A stretch of DNA of 64,000 nucleotides from Ectothiorhodospira shaposhnikovii. GTDB lineage: Bacteria > Pseudomonadota > Gammaproteobacteria > Ectothiorhodospirales > Ectothiorhodospiraceae. Where the stretch lies: positions 33,007 to 97,006 of the forward strand of contig NZ_NRSM01000014.1 of assembly GCF_016584105.1 (NCBI RefSeq). The letters are read 5' to 3'. A program made the position numbers and the translations under genes. Numbering within the stretch: position 1 is the first letter of the stretch; the number at the start of each line of letters is the position of its first letter. Of the stretch, positions 56,356 to 64,000 are shown in pieces. The notes below the pieces were generated by a model, which saw nothing but the letters and a program-made list of their open reading frames with translations, searched no databases and was not told where the DNA came from.

Positions 56356-56769
56356 GTGCTCCCACCCTGCGGCTCTTCCTTTTCGGGGCATGGATCTGCC
56401 CTGTTGTTACGGATGTCCTGAAACAAATCCTTTCCGCACAAGCAGGAACCCACCAGTCAAGGACTGGTCATTTTCGGACTTCCGCCTTCGCAGTGATCGC
56501 TGAAAGGGATTTTTCAGTATTTCCTGAACCGAAGATTAACTGTGACGGGGTTCGCCCTTAAAAGGTATTACATCCATTTCAGAGAGATCATCTTGATGTG
56601 CATCGCATGAATTCGGCGTCAAATGGGGCGATCCTGGATTACCCCTGCGCCATTAACATCCAATCACTTTCATATCGGATTCTTTTACCCACATAGTGAA
56701 GCTAATAGTCCTTTCTCAAAGGCTTAGAATCTGGGCCGTCACCCCATTCAAGACTGAGGAAGGTCAAGC
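56356..56769. promoter_or_regulatory. Divergent spacer between RfaH-like gene and wza
   Basis: About 414 bases with promoters for both divergent genes. A CTGAAA/TTTCAG inverted repeat lies near 56500-56517. The stretch 56570-56740 is AT-rich. No open frame is supported and no ops/JUMPstart core is evident. GAGGAAGG at the right end is the wza ribosome-binding site. Confidence 0.5.
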
Positions 56770-57903
56770 GTGTCTCAGACAAAATGCTCACCGGCGCTAC
56801 GCCTCCTTACTCTCAGCAGTCTTTTGATTTGTGTTCTGCTCCTGGCATCGGGCTGTACCGTGCCGGGCATGAAAATGCCCACCCCTCCCCAACTGGAAAA
56901 AAGCGCAGCCGCGGATGGGATCTATGAAACCCCCTCCGGCCTGAGGGCCGAGGTGATGGCCATTACACCGGTCACAGTCAGCCGCCAGGACCTGATCTCC
57001 CCGCCGCCCTCCGCCCCCATGCCGCTGGCAACCCCCGAAGCATTGCAGGCCGATTACAGGATCGCGGTCCGCGATGTACTTGAGATCACCGTGTGGGGAC
57101 AGGAAGAATTTGCCCTGATTGAACGGGAAACCCTGCCACGGCATGTGGTGGCACAGGATGGAACCATTTTCTTCCCTTACGTCGGCCGGGTTCGGGTGGC
57201 TGGCCTGAGCGCCCAGGGAGCCCAGACGCTGATCACGCAACGGCTCTCCAGGGTGTTTGAAGCCCCCCAGGTGGATGTGCGAGTTCTTGAGTATCGGGGA
57301 CGTCAGGTCCGCGTGGTGGGTGCGGTCGGCAGCCCGGGGCCCGTCGCCATCCAGGACCGCCCCATCACGCTGATCGATGCCATCTATCTTGCCGGGGGAC
57401 CGCTGGAAACCGCCGATCTGAGACGGGTTTCAGTAACCCGCAATGGCCACCTCTTCAGGGTGAACGTGCTGGACATGTTCGAGCAGGCGGAACAGGCCAA
57501 GGGCCTCCTGCTTCAAGAAACCGACCTTGTGTACGTCCCTGACAACAGCGGCGCACGGGTTTATGTAATGGGCGAAGTCAAACGCAACAGCAGCCTTGCC
57601 ATCCCCAGGGCGGGCCTGACATTGACCCAGGCCCTGGCCGAATCCGCGGGACCGGATCCCATCACGTCACGGGCGCAGAGCGTTTATGTGCTGCGCGGCA
57701 CCACTGAACTCCCCCGTATCTTTTACCTGGATCTGCGTCAGGCAGACGGTCTGCTGCTGGGTGACCGTTTCCAGTTGGCGGGGCGGGACGTGATCTATGT
57801 GGATGCAGCCCCCATCACCCGATGGAACCGTTTCATCAATCAATTGCTTCCCTCTTTGCTCGTACTCACGGAAGCCGATCGCGGCCCCCTCTTCAGTCAT
57901 TGA
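56770..57903 (+). CDS. Wza-like polysaccharide export lipoprotein
   Basis: A 377-residue outer-membrane export protein. The signal peptide ends LLLASGCTVPGM, giving the lipidated Cys near residue 29. The polysaccharide export (PES) domain begins YRIAVRDVLEITVWGQEEF, followed by VVAQDGTIFFPYVGRVRVAGLS and two SLBB segments (VRVVGAVGSPGPVAIQDRPITLIDAIYLAGG and VYVMGEVKRNSSLAIPRAGLTLTQALAESAG). A C-terminal WNRFINQLLPSLLVL helix could be the outer-membrane span. GTG start, with a good ribosome-binding site. wzc follows directly. Confidence 0.92.
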   Translation: MSQTKCSPALRLLTLSSLLICVLLLASGCTVPGMKMPTPPQLEKSAAADGIYETPSGLRAEVMAITPVTVSRQDLISPPPSAPMPLATPEALQADYRIAVRDVLEITVWGQEEFALIERETLPRHVVAQDGTIFFPYVGRVRVAGLSAQGAQTLITQRLSRVFEAPQVDVRVLEYRGRQVRVVGAVGSPGPVAIQDRPITLIDAIYLAGGPLETADLRRVSVTRNGHLFRVNVLDMFEQAEQAKGLLLQETDLVYVPDNSGARVYVMGEVKRNSSLAIPRAGLTLTQALAESAGPDPITSRAQSVYVLRGTTELPRIFYLDLRQADGLLLGDRFQLAGRDVIYVDAAPITRWNRFINQLLPSLLVLTEADRGPLFSH

Positions 57904-57922
57904 CACTCAGGAAATCAAGTTG

Positions 57923-60247
57923 ATGTCTCGCCACCAGGATCCCGGTTCACAACACTCAGTCCCCTCCACCCTGGAGGTTTCGCCAGGGACAGGCAATGAT
58001 ACGGAAGACACGATCAACCTGAGCGAACTGGTGGCATTTGCCCTTCGGGGAAAATGGCAGATCCTGGGTGGATCGGCCCTGGGGATGCTCCTGGGGGCCT
58101 TCCTGTCCTGGCAATCCCTGCCGCAGTACCAGTCCACTGCCCTGCTGCAAGTGGAACTGAAGTCAACCGGCCTGGCCTTTCAACTGGGCACCGACTTCCT
58201 GCCGGAAAGCCTGGGCATTCCCACGGAACTGGAGATCATGCAGTCCCGCATGGTGCTGGGACCGGTAGTACGGGACCTTCAGCTCCACATCAAGGCCGAT
58301 CCTGTGCCGGCTCCCTTACTGGGTCGCCCCCTGGCTCCGGATTTCCCCTTGCTTTCCCTGCCCCCGCTGGACAGATGGTTGAGGCACTATACCGGTCACG
58401 GAGCACGCGTGGAGGTGAGCAGACTGGAGTTTGATGGCCCTTGGCCGGAGGCGGCGCTGATTCTTGAAGCCCGGGAGAATGGTCACTTTCTGATGTATTC
58501 GGCCACCACCAGGCAACCCCTTGGAAAAGGTCAGGTGGGTGAGCTCGTCGAACTGGCTGACGGAGAGCAACGAGCACTGGTGAGAATCCAGGACCTGCAG
58601 GCCACGCCAGGATCCCGCTATCTACTCAGACGGCAAACAGAACTCGGCGCCACCCGGGAATTACGGTCACACCTCACCATACGTGAAGTGGGCCGTCAGA
58701 CAGGCCTTGTGCATCTGTCGGTACAGGCAGGCACGCCGACCGAGGCCGCCCGGATCGGCAATGCCATCGCAGCCAGCTACCAACGCCAGCACGTGGAGCG
58801 CCGATCGGAACAGGCCCGCTCCACACTGACATTTCTTGAAGGGCAGATCCCCGGGCTGCGGCGCGAAGTGGAGCAGGCGGAACAGGTGTTGATCGATTTC
58901 ATGCAGACCGAAGGCACCACCGATCTGGACAGGGATGCCTCCTGGGTATTGAAAAAACTGGTTGAACTGGATACCCAGCTTTCCGAACTGAGCGCCAACC
59001 GTGAGGAGTTGCTACTGCGCCTGACAGTGGAACACCCTCGGATTCAGGCACTTGACCGGCAGATTATCCGCCTGCGTCAGGAACTTCAGGAAGCGGAGCA
59101 ACACATCAATCGGCTGCCGGTAGCCCAACAGACCTTGCTGGGACTGAGGCGGGACGTTCAGGCCGCCACCGAGATATACGTCAGCCTGTTGAACACTGCC
59201 CAGGAACTGGAAATCGCCCAGGCGGGAATCGTCGGATCGGTAAGGGTCATCGATCCGGCGGTCCCTGAATTTCGTCCCGTGGGTACCCATCCATGGCGAA
59301 TCCTGATCATCGCCACGCTGCTGGGCCTGATGGGGGGTACCGGTGTGGCATTCATGGTTCACGTGGCTGGTCGCCGGGTTCACGATCCGGATCAACTGGA
59401 ACGGGATACCGGCCTGCCGGTGTTCGGCGTCATACCTGAAAGCCAGCTTCAGCGCCAGCTATCCCGATCGGCGCGACAGGGCAAGCAGATCCCTCCCTTG
59501 CAGACCGTAGATGACAACGAGCCCTCTGTGGAAGCGATCCGCAGCCTGAACACGGGACTGCACATCGCCGGAGACCTGCAGACCCGCAAGATCCTCATCA
59601 TGACAGGGCCTTCACCCGGAGTGGGAAAATCGTTCCTGAGCATGAATCTGGGGGCAGTCATGGGCCAGGGAGGTGCCCGGGTGCTGGTGATTGATGCCGA
59701 TATCCGCAGACGTTCCCTGGAACCCTATCTGCCCCGTGGCGCGAATGGCCCAGGACTCACCGATTACCTGGTGGGAGGGCATCGCCTGGAGGATGTGGTC
59801 CAGCCTCTGGAGCATACCGGGCTGGATGTCATCAGTGCCGGAGCCTATTCCACCGGGGCCTATTCCCTGATGATGAGCGCCCGCTTCAAGACCCTGCTGA
59901 AAGAAGCCGCCCAGCGCTACGACCGGGTGATCATTGACACACCACCGGCCTTGCTGTTTGCCGATGCAGCCACCATGGCCAGGGATGGGTTGTGCACGCT
60001 GATCGTACTCAAAAGCGGCACCCACAAGATGGCGGAAGTCACGGAGACCATCAAACGCCTAAAAAGATCAGGAGCATGTGTGCTGGGAAGCGTGGTCAAC
60101 CAGTACATACCCACTGCGGCTGGTAACTATTACGGCTACAACCGTGCTTACAGCCGCTACAGGGCCAACTACGCCAAACAGGCCCCGCGGGCGGGAAGTC
60201 GCTTCACCGCAAAAAGGCGCCCACAACAGGATATGAAAACCCCTTGA
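57923..60247 (+). CDS. Wzc-like polysaccharide co-polymerase and tyrosine autokinase
   Basis: A 774-residue inner-membrane protein. A Wzz domain with a first span (WQILGGSALGMLLGAFLSW, about residues 47-66), a long coiled periplasmic region and a second span (ILIIATLLGLMGGTGVAFMV) precede the cytoplasmic BY-kinase domain: Walker A MTGPSPGVGKSFLSMNLG, Walker A' VLVIDADIRRRSL and Walker B RVIIDTPPALLF. The C-terminus has a tyrosine cluster NYYGYNRAYSRYRANY, the expected autophosphorylation site. It controls chain length and export with the Wza-like partner. A Wzb phosphatase is not between them. ATG at 57923 follows AGGAA. Confidence 0.93.
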   Translation: MSRHQDPGSQHSVPSTLEVSPGTGNDTEDTINLSELVAFALRGKWQILGGSALGMLLGAFLSWQSLPQYQSTALLQVELKSTGLAFQLGTDFLPESLGIPTELEIMQSRMVLGPVVRDLQLHIKADPVPAPLLGRPLAPDFPLLSLPPLDRWLRHYTGHGARVEVSRLEFDGPWPEAALILEARENGHFLMYSATTRQPLGKGQVGELVELADGEQRALVRIQDLQATPGSRYLLRRQTELGATRELRSHLTIREVGRQTGLVHLSVQAGTPTEAARIGNAIAASYQRQHVERRSEQARSTLTFLEGQIPGLRREVEQAEQVLIDFMQTEGTTDLDRDASWVLKKLVELDTQLSELSANREELLLRLTVEHPRIQALDRQIIRLRQELQEAEQHINRLPVAQQTLLGLRRDVQAATEIYVSLLNTAQELEIAQAGIVGSVRVIDPAVPEFRPVGTHPWRILIIATLLGLMGGTGVAFMVHVAGRRVHDPDQLERDTGLPVFGVIPESQLQRQLSRSARQGKQIPPLQTVDDNEPSVEAIRSLNTGLHIAGDLQTRKILIMTGPSPGVGKSFLSMNLGAVMGQGGARVLVIDADIRRRSLEPYLPRGANGPGLTDYLVGGHRLEDVVQPLEHTGLDVISAGAYSTGAYSLMMSARFKTLLKEAAQRYDRVIIDTPPALLFADAATMARDGLCTLIVLKSGTHKMAEVTETIKRLKRSGACVLGSVVNQYIPTAAGNYYGYNRAYSRYRANYAKQAPRAGSRFTAKRRPQQDMKTP

Positions 60248-60400
60248 AAAAACCTGGAATTGCCCGTGATGTTGCTGATTCCTGATTGCCGGGTTACTTC
60301 CATTTTCGATCAATTTCCGGTTTCAAGTTCCATCCATGAAATGGATGATGGTGTCGGATGAAAATCAACCCAGATGCTGCTAAAGCCGAGGGAATCGCTC

Positions 60401-61273
60401 ATGCACATGCCCGGATCTTTCTGGAAGGCAAGATCAGCACTCGCCAGACATCATCATCACCCGATCCATTACAGACTGCTTGCCTGCCTCCTGGCTCTGG
60501 TCATTCCCGCCGGGGTGGCCGCCCAACAACCCGGTAGCCAGCCCATCACGGAAGCACAGTTCCTGGAATACTTACAAGCCCTGCTTCGGGATCCACTCCC
60601 CCAACCCCAGGCCACCAATTTCGGTGTTGTCACCGGCTTTGGACTACCCCATGGTTCCGCGTTCGCAGCCGGCGTATTGACCGACAAACGTGAGCGCAAC
60701 CAGTCCTCGGACCATGACGGTTCCGCCGCCCTGGGCATCGGCCTGGGTGATGCCAGGCGCCTGGTGGGCATGGAGGTCACCCTGGGCATCATCAGCACCA
60801 CCCCCTCGGAGTTTGCCGAAGACGGCAACATCAACTTCAAGTTGCATCGTGTACTGCCCGGGCTGACCCACCAGGGGATCAGCTCGGTTGCAATAGGGGT
60901 TGGCAATGCGGCGCGCTGGGGTGATGCGAGGGAAGTGGACCGAAATCGCTATATATCGGCATCCACGGTGTTCAACGCCAATCCGGGAAATCCCGGGCGC
61001 CCCGTGCCCATGATGCTGACGGCAGGGTATGGCACCGCCATCAGCAATCTGGGGCGGGATGCCGACGATTTTTATGGTCTTGGCGTCGGCCTGACCCGCC
61101 ACTTCGCCGCCAGCGCCTCCTGGGCTGGCGACGAATGGATTGCAGGTCTCAATATCAAACCATTCCGGCAATATAACGCGCAGGTCACCTTAGCCATGGG
61201 CGACGTGACCGACCGGGTGGATGGCAGGCGCTACCTGCTGGCCGTCGCCTGGGTATTCGATGAATTGTTTTAG
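60401..61273 (+). CDS. Secreted protein, probable outer-membrane beta-barrel
   Basis: A 290-residue protein with a signal peptide (RLLACLLALVIPAGVAA, cleavage before QQP) after a His-rich n-region. The mature part shows alternating Gly-rich strands (FGVVTGFGLPHGSAFAAGVL, LMLTAGYGTAIS, YGLGVGLTRHFAASASW) and ends YLLAVAWVFDELF with a C-terminal Phe, as in outer-membrane proteins. GAGGGA eight bases upstream decides for the ATG at 60401. No family is recognised. It follows wzc in the same direction and may be part of the export or surface-attachment system. Confidence 0.7.
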   Translation: MHMPGSFWKARSALARHHHHPIHYRLLACLLALVIPAGVAAQQPGSQPITEAQFLEYLQALLRDPLPQPQATNFGVVTGFGLPHGSAFAAGVLTDKRERNQSSDHDGSAALGIGLGDARRLVGMEVTLGIISTTPSEFAEDGNINFKLHRVLPGLTHQGISSVAIGVGNAARWGDAREVDRNRYISASTVFNANPGNPGRPVPMMLTAGYGTAISNLGRDADDFYGLGVGLTRHFAASASWAGDEWIAGLNIKPFRQYNAQVTLAMGDVTDRVDGRRYLLAVAWVFDELF

Positions 61274-61285
61274 GAGCGGCATGTG

Positions 61286-61645
61286 ATGCAGCGAAAACTC
61301 CGATCCATCCTGATCCTGGCCCTGCCCGCAACACTGATAGCCGGAGAAGTGCCCGTCGTACCACCAGCAGCCATCGTGACGCCCCCCCCCACCAACATCA
61401 TCGTCCCGACCATCGTTCCCCCCGTTGCCCCACCGACCACCCCTGGTATGGGGACACCCGCTGAGGGCGGCATCATTCCCGGCGCAATAACCGGCTTCAA
61501 TGTTCAGTCCATGACAGCAGTGGAACTCACGCAGGCCCTCAGCCTCATCGATCAAGCTCTGGAAAACCTGCAACTGTCAGCTGTGGACCGGGATGCCATG
61601 CAAAACCTCAGGCAGTTGATTGAACAGGAACTGACCAATCGTTAA
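61286..61645 (+). CDS. Small Pro-rich secreted protein
   Basis: A 119-residue protein. A signal peptide (LRSILILALPATLIAGEV) is followed by about 50 residues dominated by Pro, Val, Thr and Ile (IVTPPPTNIIVPTIVPPVAP), then a helical C-terminus (ALSLIDQALENLQLSAVDRDAMQNLRQLIEQELT). AGGAG lies upstream of GTG (61283) and ATG (61286). It begins 13 bases after the preceding barrel gene, so they are probably co-expressed. Family unknown; the Pro-rich part may span the periplasm or bind a partner. Confidence 0.65.
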   Translation: MQRKLRSILILALPATLIAGEVPVVPPAAIVTPPPTNIIVPTIVPPVAPPTTPGMGTPAEGGIIPGAITGFNVQSMTAVELTQALSLIDQALENLQLSAVDRDAMQNLRQLIEQELTNR

Positions 61646-61663
61646 ACCAGTCCAGAGGAGCTC

Positions 61664-62242
61664 ATGAATGTGCGGGTAGGCCTTGCCATTGCCTGCTTTT
61701 TGTACCTGGGCCCCATCCCGGTGTGGGCCCAGGAACTCCACAGTCTGTATTTGGTGGAACAGCATCGGGAATGGTATTCAGGCGCGCTTTATCTGGACCA
61801 TGTCTATGCTGTCCGGGCGGCCACATCGTCCCTGGTGCACAAAGACACCTTGCTCATCGTGGACTTCGCTCCACCTCATTGTGCCCCAGCACCGTTGCTG
61901 TTGAGCGTTCTGGAAAAATCCAGCCCACACGATCAGGACATGGCCATCGATTCCGTTCAATCCCGGGTGGATGAAAGAAATATCATCCAGGCCCGGGGTC
62001 ATCTTTCCCTCTCCCGTGGCAGCCAGGGACTTTTCCTCTACCTCTTCATAGACAGCATAGGCCCCTGGATGAACGACCTGATGCATGGAAAACAGCTGCT
62101 GTTGAGCATCACGGCCCAGGATGGCTTGATACGGGAACAGTTTTCTCTTGACGGATCACGTGAAGCCCTGCAACGTAGCCGGTCGCTATGTCAGGCCCTT
62201 GCCAGTCCGCCGGACGGCAATCTGAAACCCGGGGGCTTATGA
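61664..62242 (+). CDS. Secreted hypothetical protein
   Basis: A 192-residue protein with a signal peptide (VGLAIACFLYLGPIPVWA, cut before QEL). The mature part has mixed strands and helices and two cysteines (in PPHCAPAP and RSLCQAL) that could form a disulfide. No family recognised. AGAGGAG lies upstream of the ATG. It is the last gene of the rightward wza-wzc unit and converges on the variant response regulator with three bases between the stops. Confidence 0.65.
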   Translation: MNVRVGLAIACFLYLGPIPVWAQELHSLYLVEQHREWYSGALYLDHVYAVRAATSSLVHKDTLLIVDFAPPHCAPAPLLLSVLEKSSPHDQDMAIDSVQSRVDERNIIQARGHLSLSRGSQGLFLYLFIDSIGPWMNDLMHGKQLLLSITAQDGLIREQFSLDGSREALQRSRSLCQALASPPDGNLKPGGL

Positions 62243-62245
62243 ATC

Positions 62246-62857
62246 TCAGATACTGACGGAAGGCAGATATGGCTTTTTCTCAAAAGCCTTCACCACCTCT
62301 GTATAATTACAATCAGACAGTACCTCCTTGAGCTGCTGCTTGAGATCAAGATGGGTCAAGTCCTGACTGACATTCTCCGCAGCATGCACCAAGTCACCGG
62401 ACAGTGTCTTCTTGCGCATCCGGTTCAGTGCCGCACCTCGGACAAGTGCCCTCACCACATCATCAATCGCTGCAGAACTCAGCAGAAAATCATCCACCTG
62501 TTTCATGAAGATTCGCTTTAATGAAGCCTGGTCTGCTCCTGGGCTCATGGCGATCAAGGTAGGCGGTATCTGGCGATCTTTCAATGCCTGGCTACGAATC
62601 GTGTCGATGAGTTCAAATGCCTTTGACTCTGAGTCCCGCATATCCAGAAGCACGCAGTCTGATATCAGATGAAGATACGCCCTTGTCAGAGCCGAATCGA
62701 AGCTGACATTCTTGATGCAGATAATATTCCGCCTCTGCAGTTCAAGCTGAAGATCCTGATTGAAATAAACCTGCTTCCCTACCAGCCAGACGGTAATCGG
62801 GGGTATAGACCCATAATCCGGTCCTGTTTCCCTGCGTGGTATTGGCCTTTTATCCAT
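62246..62857 (-). CDS. Atypical response regulator without phosphorylation-site residues
   Basis: A 203-residue paralogue of the regulator at 45822-46451. Shared blocks include IPP..IAM, RIFMKQVDDFLL, RGAALNRMRKK and the C-terminal end LPSVSI. The receiver's acidic pair is replaced by Gly27-Lys28 (VWLVGKQV), and the conserved Lys by Ser127 (FLLSSAA); the acceptor-position Asp72 remains. Magnesium binding and normal phosphorylation are therefore unlikely, so it would be a constitutive or protein-binding variant. AAGGG precedes the ATG; the ORF extends upstream without a better start. Confidence 0.75.
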   Translation of the reverse strand: MDKRPIPRRETGPDYGSIPPITVWLVGKQVYFNQDLQLELQRRNIICIKNVSFDSALTRAYLHLISDCVLLDMRDSESKAFELIDTIRSQALKDRQIPPTLIAMSPGADQASLKRIFMKQVDDFLLSSAAIDDVVRALVRGAALNRMRKKTLSGDLVHAAENVSQDLTHLDLKQQLKEVLSDCNYTEVVKAFEKKPYLPSVSI

Positions 62858-63078
62858 AACAGATATCCCTTCATTATCATGATTGGCAAGAATAAGCCAA
62901 AATCCGGACGATGCAGACCAATGGTACACTTACTACAATAAAATAACCCTCTTAAAAACCAAGATTTTCATCCATTTTGAAAACAATTATTGATGCAGAA
63001 TAAGACTAAGTCTTACTCCATTGCCAGCACTTCAAAATCTGATTCCCGAAACATCTGGCGGGCTCCATGAATTCAAGA

Positions 63079-63678
63079 TCAATAAAGCAGCCGGCTCCCG
63101 GTGCATGTCATTCGAATACGGGTATGGAATTGCTCAGGCCCGGAAACTGCGCGAATCTGCAGCTCCAACCCCAGCTCAACCAGATGTTCCACGAACTGCA
63201 TATCAGTATTTGCTGTAACCAATCGCCATCGCTCACTGTCCCGCGGTAACGCTCGTCCTCGCTCACTCAACAGGGGTTGAATCAGTCTGACCTGGTCGGG
63301 ATTTGGCCAATCCTGGATCACTTCCAGCACCAGAGTCAGTTCTCGACCGGGAGGGGCGGTGATACGGAACATCCCAGGCATTGGGGATATACTGGAAGAA
63401 ATACTGATATCGTCAGAGGTGATCAGCGTCCGATCTCCCTGAAGCACCGCCCACCCACGCGCACCTCGAGCGGTCCTGAGCAATCCCATATCCAGGTGAC
63501 TGATGGCTTCGATACTCACCCCAGGGCAAGGATTGATGGGATCCGAACCCATCGCCGGACTGCCCAATACTGACAGTATGAGCAAGACTCCAAAAGGAGT
63601 CTTGCTCATACTGAAGGATGATCTCCACGTCAGACAGCGCCCGAAACCACTGAACCACATTATGGTTTTTCGCATCAT
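63079..63678 (-). CDS. Secreted protein, DUF4402-like
   Basis: A 199-residue frame with two candidate starts: the ATG at 63678, which overlaps the stop of the upstream frame (ATGA), and the ATG at 63609, which gives a clean signal peptide (MSKTPFGVLLILSVLGSPAMG). The mature region (SIEAISHLDMGLLRTARGARGW, MFRITAPPGRELTLVLEV) recalls DUF4402 domains, which are fimbria-like secreted modules. The assignment is tentative. A perfect 18-bp inverted repeat covers the second start and the following signal-peptide codons. Confidence 0.55.
   Translation of the reverse strand: MMRKTIMWFSGFGRCLTWRSSFSMSKTPFGVLLILSVLGSPAMGSDPINPCPGVSIEAISHLDMGLLRTARGARGWAVLQGDRTLITSDDISISSSISPMPGMFRITAPPGRELTLVLEVIQDWPNPDQVRLIQPLLSERGRALPRDSERWRLVTANTDMQFVEHLVELGLELQIRAVSGPEQFHTRIRMTCTGSRLLY
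63574..63613 (-). promoter_or_regulatory. Perfect 18-bp hairpin over the signal-peptide start
   Basis: CAGTATGAGCAAGACTCC and its exact reverse complement are separated by four bases (63574-63591 and 63596-63613). In the mRNA of the DUF4402-like gene the stem holds the ATG at 63609 in its 5' arm and codons 7-12 in its 3' arm, so it would hide that start. There is no U tract as in a terminator. Confidence 0.8.
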
Positions 63679-64000
63679 TTTATATCCCGGGTCAGTTTCA
63701 AACGCGCACGCTCCGTGGCATCGGAAACCAAATACAGCAACAGCGCATCACTTGGCGCCCCCTGTGCCAAGTTGACGGTCACACTGCCGCCGTCGTCCAT
63801 TGTCATGTCATGGAGACGCTGCTCAGAGGCCAGACGGATATGCCAGTCCCCTTCATAGGCCTCACTAAAGAGAAAATACCGGCGGCTGTCAAGGTGGTTG
63901 GAACCCGGGTCATGCAGCCTCTAATGAAGCACGAGGATCATTTTGAATTTCAGGGTTGAGCCACACCGGACCCACCGGCGTCCAGTTACGGGTCTCACCG
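63675..64000 (-). pseudogene. Partial, possibly frameshifted secreted-protein gene
   Basis: From the window edge one minus-strand frame reads ETRNWTPVGPVWLNPEIQND and ends at a TGA (63912-63910). A second frame then runs from just after an in-frame TAG (63923-63921) to the TGA at 63677-63675 with coding-like sequence such as SRRYFLFSEAYEGDWHIRLA, but has no ATG for its first 40 or so codons. The simplest reading is one gene broken by a frameshift near 63910. Alternatives are two genes with an unusual start, or a sequencing error. The product is not recognised. Confidence 0.4.

Overview
The window is a high-GC gammaproteobacterial chromosome segment. Gene content and order point to a halophilic or alkaliphilic member of the Chromatiales, Ectothiorhodospiraceae-like: the cvpA-purF end, the trpS-scpA-scpB-rluB run, squalene synthesis by HpnC/D/E, an asparagine-synthase-family enzyme for the osmolyte N-acetylglutaminylglutamine amide, MotY, and an E1/E2/E3 pyruvate dehydrogenase set. 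The lineage is inferred from gene content only; no rRNA or tRNA gene was seen.

Layout. 1-2.8 kb (minus): purF (cut by the window edge), cvpA, a SPOR protein and a GNAT acetyltransferase. 2.9-6.8 kb (plus): hpnC-hpnD-hpnE and an SDR protein, the last three joined by start/stop overlaps. 6.8-12.9 kb (mostly minus): a DNA glycosylase, rluB, moaB (plus), scpB, scpA, trpS, a site-2 protease and a YciO-type protein. 13.1-24.5 kb: housekeeping genes (yciI, a lipoprotein PPIase, rsmJ, yajQ, cyaY, mpl, cardiolipin synthase, mlaA, argG, motY) with several unknowns, one of which is a Rieske-fold protein that has lost all four cluster ligands. 24.5-30.5 kb: lpdA-aceF-aceE. 30.8-41.9 kb: pyrC, rnt, a response regulator with a degenerate GGDEF, grxD, asnO-type amidotransferase, class I fumarase, a YfcH epimerase, a YajD-type HNH protein, and a K+ channel with an uncharacterised partner.

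From about 41.9 kb the character changes: base composition is visibly less GC-rich and the genes become accessory. 41.9-51.6 kb holds three response regulators, two histidine kinases and, transcribed divergently, a short operon of a small membrane-anchored protein, a degenerate solo helicase that resembles type I-G (I-U) Cas3 from end to end, and a degenerate low-molecular-weight phosphatase-like protein. No CRISPR array and no other cas gene is visible. This is my best candidate for an undescribed system. 51.9-62.2 kb is a polysaccharide locus: WecA-like initiating transferase, subtilase with an outer-membrane barrel, RfaH/NusG-like antiterminator, Wza-like exporter, Wzc-like tyrosine kinase and three secreted proteins. 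At 62.2-62.9 kb lies a second copy of one of the island's response regulators, without its phosphorylation-site residues, so the two paralogues flank the polysaccharide genes. The window ends in a small secreted protein carrying a perfect 18-bp hairpin and an upstream reading frame that looks broken.

A recurring theme is preserved folds with lost catalytic residues (Rieske-like, GGDEF-like, Cas3-like, phosphatase-like, receiver-like, SDR). Family assignments rest on motifs read by eye; no database search was possible.
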